The notes: generated by a model from the sequence alone, not told the origin. DNA of 64,000 nucleotides from Neisseriaceae bacterium (GCA_027489245.1 JAIYAC010000006.1:186001-250000), one strand, 5' to 3'; counted from the first letter of the stretch, positions 36,820 through 45,671 are shown. Made by a program: numbers and translations.

Positions 36820-36875
36820 CATCCAACGGAGAGAAAACATTCTCCAGCGGTGCCGTAGCTTGACCCGAACAAAAT

Positions 36876-36952
36876 GAAGCCCAACGTTTACCGTGCCCCA
36901 GTTGCCGCACGCATCTGAGATGCTGTTCGCCGTGCCACGGTAAGCGTTTGGC
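36876..36952 (+). repeat. attC-like imperfect hairpin after the ATPase/TOPRIM pair
   Basis: A 17-bp stem joins GCCCAACGTTTACCGTG (36879-36895) to CACGGTAAGCGTTTGGC (36936-36952) with 15 Watson-Crick pairs, one wobble and one mismatch. An inner hairpin GCATC-TGA-GATGC lies at 36911-36923. Size (74 nt), the 5' RYYYAAC-type end (GCCCAAC) and the 3' AGCGTT box resemble integron attC sites. The 3' box GTTTGGC departs from GTTRRRY at one base. No integrase is in the window. Confidence 0.45.
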
Positions 36953-37004
36953 CTCGCCACATTCAACTCAAGCCAAGGCGCTGCACCTGATCATTACCCC
37001 CAAT

Positions 37005-37049
37005 AACAAGGTTGGCCGCATGCCGTGATGGCGTGCGGCCAACCTTGTT
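37005..37049. repeat. perfect inverted pair of the GGTTGGCCGCA repeat
   Basis: AACAAGGTTGGCCGCA (37005-37020) pairs perfectly with TGCGGCCAACCTTGTT (37034-37049); the stem extends with GCC/GGC around loop GTGAT. It lies 46 nt after the stop of the minus-strand lipoprotein gene and could end transcription, though no strong T tract follows. In Neisseria, inverted uptake sequences are used in the same way. Confidence 0.75.
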
Positions 37050-37094
37050 GTTTGTGGCTGTGCTGGCTGGTCTACAGTCACCCCCTACCCGGAC

Positions 37095-38006
37095 TTACTG
37101 GTCTTTCTGGTTTTTTTCCTGCAGTGCTTCGTTGATGATGCTTTTCAGGCCGCTAAAGGTGCAGGGCTGGGCGTAGGCTAGCAGCGCTTGCTCTACGTCG
37201 TAGTAGCTGCCGGCAAACAGCTCGGGTTTGTCCAGATCGCTTCTCTGTTTGGCCTTTTTGACTTGCACGGCTTTTTGCAGCAGGTAGATATCGGGTGCCA
37301 GCGCCAGGGTGGTTTCATAGGCGCTCATGGCGCTTTGGCCAAACGAGAACGACGACGCGGTCGCGCTGATGACCTTGGCACTCACACCGGTAACGCCTTG
37401 CACTGCCGAGGTGAGCCCGGCCAGCAGCTGTACTTCTTTGCCCCAAAAATCACGTGAGGTTTGCTGGCGGCTGGCCGCGTCAAAAAACTGGGCGCAGCTC
37501 AGGTCGGCAAAGCTGATGCCGGCTTGCCACATTTCTTTCAGTGCCTGGTAGCGCGGCAGCGCCAGCAAGCCATTGCCGTACAGCACGGCCAGTTGCGGTA
37601 CGTTAGCTCGCTTGAGCTGGGTCAGGGCGGCTTTATTGTGCTCGCTATCGTTCAGCAGGGCACTCATAAGCGCCTCTTGCGGCTTACCTTTCAGCTTCGC
37701 CAGGTCAGCTTTCTGCTGACTTGCCCGGTCTGTCCAGTACTGCAGGCTTTGCTCAAGGTCTAAGGGCACCACGTCGCGGTACTGCATTGCCTTGCCTACG
37801 GCCCAGGCAAAACGATAGCCGGCGTGTGTCAAATTGGTTTCGGCAGAGAGGGGGTCCGGCTGTCTGCCAGCCGGGGTGTCGTCGGTGTAGGTCCAGCTGT
37901 ACTTGGCGTTCACCGCAGGGTTGCGCAGGTAGTCGCTGCTGGGGTTCAGGCTACTGCAGGCGGTGAGGCCCAGGGTGAGGATCATCGGCACTAGGGCAGG
38001 CTTCAT
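37095..38006 (-). CDS. uncharacterised lipoprotein
   Basis: 303 aa with signal peptide and lipobox LTAC (MKPALVPMILTLGLTACSS; Cys at 17). Mature part is mainly helical; an AVQGVTGVSAKVISATASSFSFG segment (about 200-222) is small-residue rich. No family recognised. AGGAG lies 9 nt before the ATG. It stands alone between the AT-rich insert and a 420-nt gap. Confidence 0.75.
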   Translation of the reverse strand: MKPALVPMILTLGLTACSSLNPSSDYLRNPAVNAKYSWTYTDDTPAGRQPDPLSAETNLTHAGYRFAWAVGKAMQYRDVVPLDLEQSLQYWTDRASQQKADLAKLKGKPQEALMSALLNDSEHNKAALTQLKRANVPQLAVLYGNGLLALPRYQALKEMWQAGISFADLSCAQFFDAASRQQTSRDFWGKEVQLLAGLTSAVQGVTGVSAKVISATASSFSFGQSAMSAYETTLALAPDIYLLQKAVQVKKAKQRSDLDKPELFAGSYYDVEQALLAYAQPCTFSGLKSIINEALQEKNQKDQ

Positions 38007-38428
38007 GACATTGATCTCCTGTGTGAGGAGATGCTTTTGTAGCCCACCTGAAAATATCTATAAAAATCAATATTTTGGTCGTATTTTTAGTGCAAACAAC
38101 ATGGCTAAAGCACGGTATCCCCCGGGCTAGGTCTGGCTATGCCTGGCTCTGGCTGGAACAGATCGAGATACCGATGGGCAGCGGTGATTGCATGCTTAAC
38201 AGCATCGAAAAGGCGCGACATTGCCTAGCGTTTTAAAACCTTAAAAGATAACAGTTGCAAGTGTTGCTTGTGGGTGCCAACAATATTCCATCGGTTTGCC
38301 AGGGCTTGATTGCCCACCCTTACCGATAAACCCGCCAGGCAGCGCCCAAGCTTGCCACCGGTTTGGCCAGAAACACAGGTTCAACAGCCCTTGGTTTGTT
38401 TCGATTCATCAAAGTTAGGGAGAATGCA
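38007..38428. other. intergenic region with divergent promoters
   Basis: 422 nt with no gene. The part nearest the lipoprotein gene is AT-rich with an inverted repeat, AAAATAT (38051-38057) and ATATTTT (38070-38076), that could be an operator. The remainder is the leader of the APC permease gene, with AGGGAG 7 nt before its ATG. Nothing else stands out. Confidence 0.5.
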
Positions 38429-39826
38429 ATGTCTAAAGAACCAGAATCCAATCTGGCGAGCGGTGCACTGGGTGCACTCGAGTCCATCATCATGGGTATT
38501 GCCGGCTCGGCGCCGGCTTTCAGCGTGGCAGTGACGGCGGCGGTGATTGTGGCGGCGGTTGGCGCGTTGTCGGTGGGCAGCATTCTGTTCAGCGGCCTGA
38601 TCATGTTTGGCATCATGCTGGCTTTTGTGCACCTGAACCGGATGTCGGCCAGCGCGGGCGCAACCTATGCCTGGGTCGGCCAGGTTTTCGGGCCGGCGTG
38701 GGGCTTCTTTGCCGGCTGGGGCATGCTGGTGGCCTCGGTGATATTCATGGTGTCCGCCACGGTGCCGGCAGCCACATCCACGCTAACCCTGGTGCACGAG
38801 TTTTTCGGCATTGCCGACCTGAAAGAAAACACGCACTGGGTGGCGCTGACGGCGGCCATTTGGCTGACGATCGTGACCGTTATCATCACCAAGGGGGTCA
38901 AGCATGCCAGTTATGCCCAGCTGATCCTTACCGTTATTGAGGGCAGCATTGTCATTGCGCTGGTCGTGGCTGCGTTCAAACAGTACGGCCAACTGCCGGC
39001 TCACCCGCCTTCCTGGGCATGGTTTTACGCTTTTGATACCACCACGTTCATCAAGGGTTCGCTGATTGCCATTTTTTTCTACTGGGGCTGGGATGTCACC
39101 CTGAACCTGGGGGAGGAGTCTGTGGGTGGCGACCCGTCGGCTGCCGGGCGCGGGGCTTTCTGGTCCATGATCAACCTGATGCTTCTGTACATCATCCTGA
39201 TGATTGTGGTGCTGATTGTGCTGAATGACCGGGAAATCGCCGAAGCCGACACCAATGTGCTGTACGCCATTGCCAACAAGCTGTTTGCACCGCCATGGAA
39301 TTATCTGGCCGTGCTGTCTACCATTCTCAGCACCATCGGCACCATTGAAACGCAAATCCTGCAATTCAGCCGTGGCATGTTCGCCATGGCGCGCGACAAT
39401 GCCCTGCACCCGCGCTATGCCAGAATCCACCCCTCATGGCAAACACCCTGGGTGGCTACCCTGGCTATCTGGGGGCTGGCGGTGCTGCTGATTTTTGGCT
39501 CGTCCTACCTGCCTTCGGTCAAGGACATTCTGGACAAGGCGGTGTCGGCAACCTGTTTTCAGATCTGCTTTTATATGAGTCTGGCCGGTTTTGCCTGCGC
39601 CTGGCATTACCGTAGCGCCGTGCAGCAGGGCTGGAAGGCGGCGATATCACAGGTGGTCTGGCCCCTGGCCAGTGCACTGTTCATGGTTTTTGTCGCGTTT
39701 TACAGTGCGGCTTTCTCTTTTGATTGGATTACCAATCTTGTTGGCATCGGTGGCCTGCTGCTGGGTTTTATTCCCTTGCTGCTGGGCCGTGCACGCCAGC
39801 GTAGCCAGCAGCCTGCCATACAGTAG
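38429..39826 (+). CDS. APC-superfamily amino acid permease
   Basis: 465 aa, about 12 TM helices. First helix has the APC pattern IIMGIAGSAPAFSVAVTAAV with the unwound Gly-Ser region; AGATYAWVGQVFGPAWGFFAGWG in TM3 and GWDVTLNLGEESVGGDPSAAGRG in TM6 (each read in parts) are typical of APC transporters. Substrate is likely an amino acid or amine; not resolvable. Start 38429 is chosen for its ribosome site and family fit over an upstream ATG. Confidence 0.87.
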   Translation: MSKEPESNLASGALGALESIIMGIAGSAPAFSVAVTAAVIVAAVGALSVGSILFSGLIMFGIMLAFVHLNRMSASAGATYAWVGQVFGPAWGFFAGWGMLVASVIFMVSATVPAATSTLTLVHEFFGIADLKENTHWVALTAAIWLTIVTVIITKGVKHASYAQLILTVIEGSIVIALVVAAFKQYGQLPAHPPSWAWFYAFDTTTFIKGSLIAIFFYWGWDVTLNLGEESVGGDPSAAGRGAFWSMINLMLLYIILMIVVLIVLNDREIAEADTNVLYAIANKLFAPPWNYLAVLSTILSTIGTIETQILQFSRGMFAMARDNALHPRYARIHPSWQTPWVATLAIWGLAVLLIFGSSYLPSVKDILDKAVSATCFQICFYMSLAGFACAWHYRSAVQQGWKAAISQVVWPLASALFMVFVAFYSAAFSFDWITNLVGIGGLLLGFIPLLLGRARQRSQQPAIQ

Positions 39827-39882
39827 TACTACCGTACCGGCACATCGGCGCCGGTGCACTGCCCATTCCCCCCAACGATCTA

Positions 39883-39911
39883 GCCCGGATACGGCAGCGC
39901 CCTATCCGGGC
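39883..39911. repeat. REP-like palindrome, copy 2
   Basis: GCCCGGATACGGC-AG-CGCCCTATCCGGGC is an imperfect palindrome, 24 of 29 bases identical to copy 1 at 34185. It sits between the convergent APC and binding-protein genes and may also end transcription. Confidence 0.65.
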
Positions 39912-39950
39912 CAGCACTCACGCCCCCGGCCCTTGCCCCGCCCCCTGAAC

Positions 39951-40691
39951 CTACTCTGCCAGGTATTTCTGCCGCAGCGCCTGCATGCGGCCGTCGGTGC
40001 TGATCTGGTTCAGCGCGGCTTGCAGCCGCTTTACCTTGTGTAAGGGGGTGTTACGGTTTAGCGCAAACCAGTATTGGCTCCCCCCGTCCAGTAGCCAGAT
40101 GGGGCGGACCAGCTGCGGGTTAAGGTGCTGCTGTTTCAGCTGCCAGGCCATGGCCCAGTCCAGCATGGCCACGGTGTCGGTACGGCCTAGCAGGAGCTTT
40201 TTCAGGGTTATTTCGTCGGTAGCGCCCAGGTCCAGCCCTTGACCGGGCTGCAGGCCCAGGCCCGCCAGTTTTTTGGCGGCCGCCGATTCGAACATGGCGC
40301 CATGGCTATAGCGCATCAGGTCGGCTTCCGCCTGGATACGGATGTCGCGGCGGGCATTCAGGCGGTAGAGCTTGATCTGACGCGGGCTGATGGGGCCTAC
40401 CCAGTAGAACAGCGGCTCACGCTCGTGGATACGCGTCATGCTGAAGATCAACGTGTCGGGTGTTTCCAGTACGGTGCGGTAAGCACGGGCCCAGGGCTGC
40501 AGTTCTATGCTGAGGCTAAGGTCGGCATCGTGCGCGGCCATGCGTAACAGGTCGGTAGCAAAGCCGGTGAGCTGCGCCCCGTCCTGATAGTTCAGCGGCG
40601 GTAGCTGCTCGGTATAAGCCACCAGGTCGCTAGCCCGGGTGGGCAGGATGGTGAAGCAGGCCAGGCAAAGGGCTATCAGGGCAGGTTTCAT
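39951..40691 (-). CDS. periplasmic solute-binding protein, family 3
   Basis: 246 aa. Sec signal peptide MKPALIALCLACFTILPTRAS, then DLVAYTEQLPPLNYQDGAQLTGFATDLLRMAA (read in parts), the first lobe of family 3 proteins. FSMTRIHEREPLFYWVGPI is typical of the stand-alone members found in Chromobacterium and Pseudomonas relatives. No transporter genes adjacent. ATG 40691 is preferred over an upstream in-frame start because it opens the signal peptide. Ligand unknown. Confidence 0.85.
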   Translation of the reverse strand: MKPALIALCLACFTILPTRASDLVAYTEQLPPLNYQDGAQLTGFATDLLRMAAHDADLSLSIELQPWARAYRTVLETPDTLIFSMTRIHEREPLFYWVGPISPRQIKLYRLNARRDIRIQAEADLMRYSHGAMFESAAAKKLAGLGLQPGQGLDLGATDEITLKKLLLGRTDTVAMLDWAMAWQLKQQHLNPQLVRPIWLLDGGSQYWFALNRNTPLHKVKRLQAALNQISTDGRMQALRQKYLAE

Positions 40692-40833
40692 GCAGGATCT
40701 GGCAGAGGGTATTTTTATAGAAATGTAGTGCATGCAGGCGCTTTGTCACGGCGGGATGCCAGGTCACCAGGGCTAACACTAAGGCACACGTTTTGCGCAA
40801 TAATGACAACTTAACGAATCACTAGGCGCTATC

Positions 40834-41919
40834 GTGGATTCCAGTGCTAAACCTCCCCTGCTCCAGCCAGAGTTCGCCAGCTACGAGCACTACTACAGCC
40901 AGCGCCTGCTACCCGGTGCCGCGCAGCTTTCCTATGCCGGCATGGGCGTCATAGGGCTGTTTTTGCTGGCCGATTTGTGGCACTGGGGCTTGGGAATGGT
41001 CTTTGCCGGTATGGCGCTGGCCAGTGCAGTGGGCTGCGGGCTGATTGGGTGGATGGCACAAGCCATGCAGCACCCGGGCTACGAGGTGCACCGCATCCAC
41101 TGGGTACTGTGGCTGGGCAATCTGGCGATGGTGGTAATGATGGCAGGCAATATCCTGGTGTTGGGGCGGCTGTCGTACCTGCCGATGGTGGTGATGTATT
41201 TCATGCTGGGTGTGCTGCTGATTGCGCCGCTGGTGTCGCCGCTCACTTTTATGCTGCCACACCTCGCCAGTGTATTGCTGGCCGGTGGCGTGCTGTGGCT
41301 GGCTGGCTACCAGCTAAGCCACTGGCTGCAGCTGCTGCTGTTCAGCATGCCGGCCATGGCTTTCATGCTGATCATTCTGAGCGTGCAGCGGCGCACTGCC
41401 TTGCAGTCTTACCAGATAGCGCGGCAAAACTGGCTGTATGCCACCACCGACCCGCTAAGCCAGCTGCACAACCGCCGTACCTGGTACGAAGCCGCCGACG
41501 CGGCATTGGCCAGCGCACAGCAACAGGCACAGCCTCTGGCACTGCTGATGATGGATATCGACCATTTCAAAGCCATTAATGACCAGTGGGGCCATGTGGC
41601 AGGCGACCGGGTGATCGAGCAGGTTGGCCGCACGCTGCAAGCGCATTGCCCTGCGGGCGCACTGGCAGGCCGGCTGGGTGGCGAGGAGTTTGCCGTGTTG
41701 CTGCCGGATACGCAGCACGCCGATGCACTACTGACAGCCGAGGCGTTGCGGGCCAGCCTGGCCGCACAGCAAGTAATCGAGCACGGCCAGCTGGTGCGCA
41801 TTACTGCCAGCATTGGCGTGGCCAGCCTGGCGGCAAGCTGCCTGGACGACCTGGTGCGCGAGGCAGACCGCCGGCTGTACCAGGCCAAGGCGGAGGGCCG
41901 CAACCGGGTGGCCGGGTAG
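40834..41919 (+). CDS. membrane diguanylate cyclase
   Basis: 361 aa. About six TM helices (residues 35-185) precede a GGDEF domain (about 200-358). The active-site motif is GGEEF in AGRLGGEEFAVLLP, with the metal-binding MDIDHFKAINDQWGHVAGD segment intact, so c-di-GMP synthesis is expected. No RxxD inhibitory site is seen just before the motif. Start is GTG at 40834 with only a weak AGGCG upstream. The gene is divergent from the neighbouring binding-protein gene, which could sense the same signal. Confidence 0.9.
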   Translation: MDSSAKPPLLQPEFASYEHYYSQRLLPGAAQLSYAGMGVIGLFLLADLWHWGLGMVFAGMALASAVGCGLIGWMAQAMQHPGYEVHRIHWVLWLGNLAMVVMMAGNILVLGRLSYLPMVVMYFMLGVLLIAPLVSPLTFMLPHLASVLLAGGVLWLAGYQLSHWLQLLLFSMPAMAFMLIILSVQRRTALQSYQIARQNWLYATTDPLSQLHNRRTWYEAADAALASAQQQAQPLALLMMDIDHFKAINDQWGHVAGDRVIEQVGRTLQAHCPAGALAGRLGGEEFAVLLPDTQHADALLTAEALRASLAAQQVIEHGQLVRITASIGVASLAASCLDDLVREADRRLYQAKAEGRNRVAG

Positions 41920-41984
41920 CGACGCATGGCTGTCACCGGGTGCGCGCTGCCAGACGCATCCATGCGCCGCCAGATTTTTCCTGT

Positions 41985-42026
41985 AAAAACAAACCCCGCT
42001 TGCACTGCAAACGGGGTTTGTTTTTT
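41985..42026. terminator. bidirectional terminator
   Basis: ACAAACCCCG pairs with CGGGGTTTGT, with an inner TTGC/GCAA pair in the loop; A5 on one flank and T6 on the other. It serves the convergent diguanylate cyclase and rhombosortase genes. Confidence 0.93.
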
Positions 42027-42029
42027 GTC

Positions 42030-42584
42030 TCAAGCGCCAGCCTCGCCAGGCTGGCGCTTGCTCAAGGTTGGCCGCACCGTGCAAAGCAGCTGTAGCAAAA
42101 TCGCCAATACAAGACCCAGCCAGTGCGCACCGTGGGCCACGGGGTGGCCCGCCAGCAGGCTGCCCTGCCCGCTTTGCCAGGCCACCTTGCCGCACAGCAG
42201 GAATACGGCCAGCCAGCGCCAGCGGCCCGCTGGCCAGCCCAGCAATAGCCACATGGCCCAGGCGTAGGCCACAGCGGATGCCCCGGCAAAAGGGCCAGGC
42301 TCCAGCAGGGGCATCAGCAGTGCGGGTAGCACGGCCAACGGCCATAAGCCTGGCCGCCTGGCCTGGGGGCACAGCCAGCACACCAGCAGCAGGCTGGTGG
42401 TATTCAGCAGGGCATGCTGCAGATCCAGGTGTACCCAGCTGGCACTGAACAGCCGCCAGTATTCGCCCGCACGGGTGGCCGCTGCATCACCCTGCCAGCG
42501 CAGCATGGCGGCCTGGCCCCAGCCAAACAGCCAGGGCAGACACGGCCAGAGCCAGACCAGGCGCACCAGCAGGGTGTTAGCCAC
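42030..42584 (-). CDS. rhombosortase-like intramembrane protease
   Basis: 184 aa, about six TM helices, rhomboid fold. Typical features: YWRLFSASWVHLDLQHALLN near residue 42, catalytic Ser103 in GASAVAY and a histidine at 151 or 154 in HGAHWLGL. Rhombosortases cut GlyGly-CTERM tails from surface proteins. The gene overlaps the 3' end of a nuclease gene by 8 nt, and that nuclease has a matching C-terminal tail, so it is the likely substrate. Confidence 0.85.
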   Translation of the reverse strand: MANTLLVRLVWLWPCLPWLFGWGQAAMLRWQGDAAATRAGEYWRLFSASWVHLDLQHALLNTTSLLLVCWLCPQARRPGLWPLAVLPALLMPLLEPGPFAGASAVAYAWAMWLLLGWPAGRWRWLAVFLLCGKVAWQSGQGSLLAGHPVAHGAHWLGLVLAILLQLLCTVRPTLSKRQPGEAGA

Positions 42585-44523
42585 GCTGGCGGCGCAGCAT
42601 GGCCCCCAACCCCAGCGCCATCAACAGGCCCAGCAGGCTGCCATCGGCGGCGGCCAGCTTGCTCAGGCGGCTGTCGTTATTGCTGCTGTTTGTGGCACTG
42701 GCTGGCGTGTCGGCGCGCAGGTCGATGTACAGCGGGTCGTGATCGGACGAGCGGTAGGCGTCGGCTGCGTAGTAGTTTTGCTGCTGGGTAACCGATTTGA
42801 ACTCGCTGCTGTATTCCAGCGCGGTGGGTTCGTCGGCATTGATGTGCCACTCACCGGCAGCCAGTACACGGGCGCTGGCGGCCGCTGTGGCCAGGCCGTG
42901 GTCCAGATTGCCCGATTCGCCATTGAATACATAGGAGTACACGCTGTCAGCGTGGTTTCTGGCCAGCAGGTTGGTAAAGCCGGCTTGCTCCAGCTGGTAG
43001 ATGGGGTCTTCTTTGGCGTAGGCGTTAAAGTCGCCTACCAGCACAATGCTGCGCCCCAGGCCGCCGCTCTGTCCGGCCAGCCAGCTTGTCAGGTCGTTTA
43101 CCGCTGCCACGCGCGTCTGGTTGCAGTTGCCCTGGCCGTCGGCCAGGTCCGGGTCGCCAGCGCAGGCACTGCCTTTGGATTTCAGGTGGTTTACCACCAC
43201 GGTCAGCGGCTGGCCGCTGGCCTGGCTGCCCAGATAAAAGCTTTGTGCCAGCGCCGGGCGGTTGCGCGTGGGGTCGCCGATTTCTTTTACTTCGGGGTTG
43301 GCCGCAGGCTTCACCACGGCTGCCCGGTAGATCAGGCCGACACGGATGGCGTCAGTACCGATTTTGTCCATGCCAGGCAAGCCAAAGCTGTAATGTTTGG
43401 CCGCAGGCTGGCCGCTGTTCAGCGCATTGACCAGGTCTTGCAGAGCCGACTGGGCACCAAAGCCATCGTTTTCCAGCTCCATCAGGCCCACGATATCGGC
43501 GTCCAGCGCACGAATGGCGCTCACGATCTTGGCCCGCTGCTTGAGAAAATCAGCATAGGTTTTGGCACCGCGGTTGCTGGCGTCCTTGAATGGCACATCG
43601 CTGCTGGTGCCATCGCCATTAAAGAAGTTCAGCACATTGAAGCTGGCCAGACGCACACTGTCGGCACTGCGTGCCGGGGCGGCCGGGCGTACGTTGCTGG
43701 CCTGCACCTGCGGGGTGGCTGCCGGGTGCAGGCGGTATTTGCTAAAGCTGTAGCCTACTACACCGCTGACATTGCCAAGCTGGTCACCCGCTCGCAGGGT
43801 GTTGCTGGCAGACAAGCCGCCAGGGCCAGGCAACCAGGCGTCGCGGTTCTGGTTGCTGTAGCCATCGTCCAAAGTAATTTTGTCCAGCAGGTTGGCCGCA
43901 GCCAGCGCCACGCCTTCGGGGGTGCCGGGGCGGTGCTTCTGGGTGGTGGTCCATAGTCTTGGCTGGCTGGACAGCGTCAGCTCGCCGTAGCGGGCGTAGT
44001 CGTAGTTGGCTACCACGTATACCGGCTGGTCCAGCTGTACCAGCATGCCTTCCAGCGCTTCCCAGCTGCTCTGGCTGGCAACTGGCAAGCGTACTTTCAC
44101 CGCGGTAGCCGGGGCCTTGCTACCGCAGCTTTCAATCAGGCTGATATTGGCCGGCTGTAGCTGGGTTTCGTTGTTGAACTCTTTGACCACACCGGTAACA
44201 CGCACGATGTCACCGGCCACCAGGGCAGGTTTCATGGCGTTGGTGTAGACAAAAAGGCCTTCCGACGTGGCGGGGTTGCTATCCTGGTCGCCGGCTTCTT
44301 CTTGCAGGTAAAAGCCTTTTACCTGGTCGCTACCGGTCATCACGGTGGTCACGACGCCTTCAACAGTGACGGTCTGATTCGCCATCGTGGTGGCAGCAGC
44401 ACTGCCCTGTACCTGGCTTATCAGGGTGGCACCGGGTACGCCGCAGGCGGCATAGGCAGCAGGGGCGGCGACGGCAAGCGCCAGGCAGAGAGGCAATAGC
44501 CGGAATGTGTGGTGTGGTGTCAT
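42577..44523 (-). CDS. ExeM/NucH-type extracellular endonuclease with C-terminal sorting tail
   Basis: 648 aa. Signal peptide (residues 1-25, ending AAYA), OB-fold domain (about 35-135; VTVEGVVTTVM, GFYLQEEAGD) and an endonuclease/exonuclease/phosphatase domain (about 290-620). The latter has VGLMELENDGFG, VNHLKSKG, VLVGDFNAYAKEDP and SSDHDPLYID, all metal and catalytic motifs intact. The C-terminus is a tripartite tail: small-residue DGS, hydrophobic helix LLGLLMALGLGAML, then RRQRG. That fits a rhombosortase substrate, though the GG pair is replaced by GS. Extracellular DNA degradation is the likely role. Confidence 0.92.
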   Translation of the reverse strand: MTPHHTFRLLPLCLALAVAAPAAYAACGVPGATLISQVQGSAAATTMANQTVTVEGVVTTVMTGSDQVKGFYLQEEAGDQDSNPATSEGLFVYTNAMKPALVAGDIVRVTGVVKEFNNETQLQPANISLIESCGSKAPATAVKVRLPVASQSSWEALEGMLVQLDQPVYVVANYDYARYGELTLSSQPRLWTTTQKHRPGTPEGVALAAANLLDKITLDDGYSNQNRDAWLPGPGGLSASNTLRAGDQLGNVSGVVGYSFSKYRLHPAATPQVQASNVRPAAPARSADSVRLASFNVLNFFNGDGTSSDVPFKDASNRGAKTYADFLKQRAKIVSAIRALDADIVGLMELENDGFGAQSALQDLVNALNSGQPAAKHYSFGLPGMDKIGTDAIRVGLIYRAAVVKPAANPEVKEIGDPTRNRPALAQSFYLGSQASGQPLTVVVNHLKSKGSACAGDPDLADGQGNCNQTRVAAVNDLTSWLAGQSGGLGRSIVLVGDFNAYAKEDPIYQLEQAGFTNLLARNHADSVYSYVFNGESGNLDHGLATAAASARVLAAGEWHINADEPTALEYSSEFKSVTQQQNYYAADAYRSSDHDPLYIDLRADTPASATNSSNNDSRLSKLAAADGSLLGLLMALGLGAMLRRQRG

Positions 44524-44840
44524 GTGAAAGTGCTGCTTTTTGTTATGGGGCGGCGATTATAGGCAAGCATTTTTGACAATTGCATGGCAAACAGCATTTT
44601 CATGCCCCTGCCTTGGTAAAAATAAAACACCTGTATGACTAGGCAGTTGTCTGTTTCGGCCACACATGGCTGGTCAGGCTTGTCGCTTAGCACGCAATTT
44701 GTTAAACAAATGTTTAAATTACAGCGGTATTTTTTATATAAAAATACTTACCTGGATCAAGGAATCGCACTGCATACCCTTGTCTAGCCACAGCGCGCTG
44801 CATAGACTGGCGGCTACCCTGTACCTACCAGACATACTGC
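44524..44840. promoter_or_regulatory. AT-rich divergent promoter region with two palindromes
   Basis: 317 nt between the divergent nuclease and solute-binding genes. ATTTGTT-A-AACAAAT (44697-44711) is a perfect 15-nt palindrome. At 44727-44747, GTATTTTT and AAAAATAC flank TATAT. Both look like operator sites, and the second could overlap a -10 box. No gene is seen. Confidence 0.55.
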
Positions 44841-45671
44841 ATGACCCGCCTGCCTTTCCTTACGCCTACCCGGCTGGCCCTGCTGCTGGCTGCCAGCTTG
44901 CTAGCCAGCGCTGCAACGGCACAAACAAGCCGGGCCTGTACCCAGCTGATTGCGTCGGGCAACCCGGAGTACCCGCCTTTTTTATGGGCGGCACCCGACG
45001 ATGAAAAAACCCTGCAAGGCGCGAATGCCGAGCTGATGCAACTGCTATCGCGCGAGATAGGCATACCTATCGTGGTACGCAATGCGGGGCCGTGGGCACG
45101 CGTGCAGGAAGCCGCCAAAGCCGGGCGTATCGATCTGATCGCCGGGGCGTTTTATACCCTGCCACGCCGCCTGTACATGAGCTATATCCAGACGCCGTTT
45201 TACCAGACCCGCAGCGCGGTATGGACACGTGAAAGCAAAGCGCCGGGGTACAGCAAGTGGGCTGACCTGGTTGGCCGCAACGGTATTACCGTGGTGAATA
45301 ACAGCTTTGGCGAGGAGTTCGACCGCTTTGCCGAGCAGCGCCTGAGCATGCAAACCGTTGGCAGCGTGGAAAACGCCATGCGCATGCTCAGCATGGGGCG
45401 GGCCGATTACCTGATCTATGAAGAAGCGCCTGGCCAGGCCTACGCCAACAAGCTGGGCATACGCAATATCCGCGTGGCCGGCACGCCGGTAAGCCGCGAA
45501 CCGTTGTACCTGACACTCACCCACCAGTCGCCCTGCTTTTCGCCGCAGCTGTACGACCGGCTGAGCAAAGCCCTGAAAAAGCTGGTAGACAGCAATGTGA
45601 TGGACCAACTGGTAGCCAGCCACAGCGAACGCTGGCAAACGCTGCAACAGGAGCAGCTAGAAATACGCTAG
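44841..45671 (+). CDS. periplasmic solute-binding protein, family 3
   Basis: 276 aa. Signal peptide to about residue 28 (LLLAASLLASAATAQ). NPEYPPFLWAAPDDEKTLQGANAELM starts lobe 1 (read in parts); RIDLIAGAFYTLPRRLYMSYIQTPFYQT is the family 3 hinge region; lobe 2 has NNSFGEEFDRF. No ABC genes adjacent. Ligand unknown. Preceded by an AT-rich region with two palindromes, suggesting specific regulation. Confidence 0.85.
   Translation: MTRLPFLTPTRLALLLAASLLASAATAQTSRACTQLIASGNPEYPPFLWAAPDDEKTLQGANAELMQLLSREIGIPIVVRNAGPWARVQEAAKAGRIDLIAGAFYTLPRRLYMSYIQTPFYQTRSAVWTRESKAPGYSKWADLVGRNGITVVNNSFGEEFDRFAEQRLSMQTVGSVENAMRMLSMGRADYLIYEEAPGQAYANKLGIRNIRVAGTPVSREPLYLTLTHQSPCFSPQLYDRLSKALKKLVDSNVMDQLVASHSERWQTLQQEQLEIR

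Noticed and set aside
34166..37010. Absence of the repeat word from the AT-rich insert as proof of recent transfer
   Set aside because: Gaps of over 4 kb without the word also occur in ordinary DNA (5.7-9.9 and 37.0-41.6 kb), so the gap alone is not informative; base composition is the stronger sign.
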